The translations under genes and the position numbers were made by a program. The notes below the pieces were generated by a model. That model was not told the origin of the DNA. It was given only the letters and a program-made list of their open reading frames with translations, and searched no databases. From an uncultured Bacilli bacterium (GTDB taxonomy: Bacteria > Bacillota_I > Bacilli_A > RF39 > UBA660), in NCBI GenBank assembly GCA_947625315.1, contig CANQOE010000080.1, positions 1 through 6,349 on the forward strand: a DNA stretch of 6,349 nt, given 5' to 3'. Positions 6,301 through 6,349 of this stretch are shown in pieces; positions within the stretch are counted from its first letter, which is position 1; every line of letters starts with the position of its first letter.

Positions 6301-6349
6301 AGAGAAACTTTATGAAATTTGTGAGCAAAAAATAACATAAAGTTTTTTT
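6301..6349. terminator. Long inverted repeat at right edge, probable terminator of an outside gene
   Basis: AAACTTTATG (6305-6314) and CATAAAGTTT (6336-6345) are perfect 10-bp arms. The 21-nt loop can fold further as TTTG-TGAG-CAAA (6318-6321 and 6326-6329). T's follow on the plus strand to the window edge, and TTTCTCTTTTT follows on the minus strand, so it could end transcripts either way. No plus-strand gene leads into it; the simplest reading is the terminator of a minus-strand gene lying to the right. Confidence 0.55.

Noticed and set aside
6313..6333. 7-codon plus-strand frame inside the inverted repeat
   Set aside because: It is too short and lies entirely in the hairpin loop and stem; nothing supports translation.
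6267..6338. 24-codon minus-strand frame starting in the right-edge inverted repeat
   Set aside because: No ribosome-binding site is visible and it overlaps a terminator-like hairpin; composition is what AT-rich DNA gives by chance.

Overview
The window is AT-rich DNA (GC well below one third by eye) with standard code 11 genes, AGGAGG-type ribosome-binding sites and A/T-biased codons. Together with a full-length SpoIVA, an endonuclease-type MutL and Bacillus-like sequence throughout, this points to a low-GC, potentially endospore-forming Bacillota (Bacilli or Erysipelotrichia-like). The exact order cannot be fixed from this sequence alone.

Layout. The plus-strand block covers 2-3878: the 3' four-fifths of mutL (start lies left of the window); a small membrane-anchored thioredoxin-fold protein that has lost both active-site cysteines; frr (ribosome recycling factor); and an AI-2E/PerM family membrane protein translationally coupled to frr. 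After a 239-bp convergent gap holding one clear and one possible minus-strand terminator, the minus-strand block covers 4118-6211: spoIVA (spore coat basement-layer ATPase, 492 aa), preceded by a plausible sigma-E promoter, and upstream of it a small HAD-like hydrolase of the 'Swiss Army Knife RNA repair' HAD type. The right edge ends in a long inverted repeat, probably the terminator of a gene outside the window.

How the genes relate. They are mostly housekeeping functions (mismatch repair, translation recycling) next to a sporulation gene, with no sign of a mobile element, CRISPR array or defence system. The thioredoxin-like gene, frr and the HAD gene each appear to have their own extended -10 promoter (TGnTAnAAT) with no convincing -35 box and a very short predicted leader. 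spoIVA instead has a sigma-E-like signal, fitting mother-cell expression. I found no obviously new multi-gene system. The most interesting items are the cysteine-free thioredoxin-fold protein, the short-leader promoter layout and the sigma-E-like promoter with an overlapping perfect palindrome.
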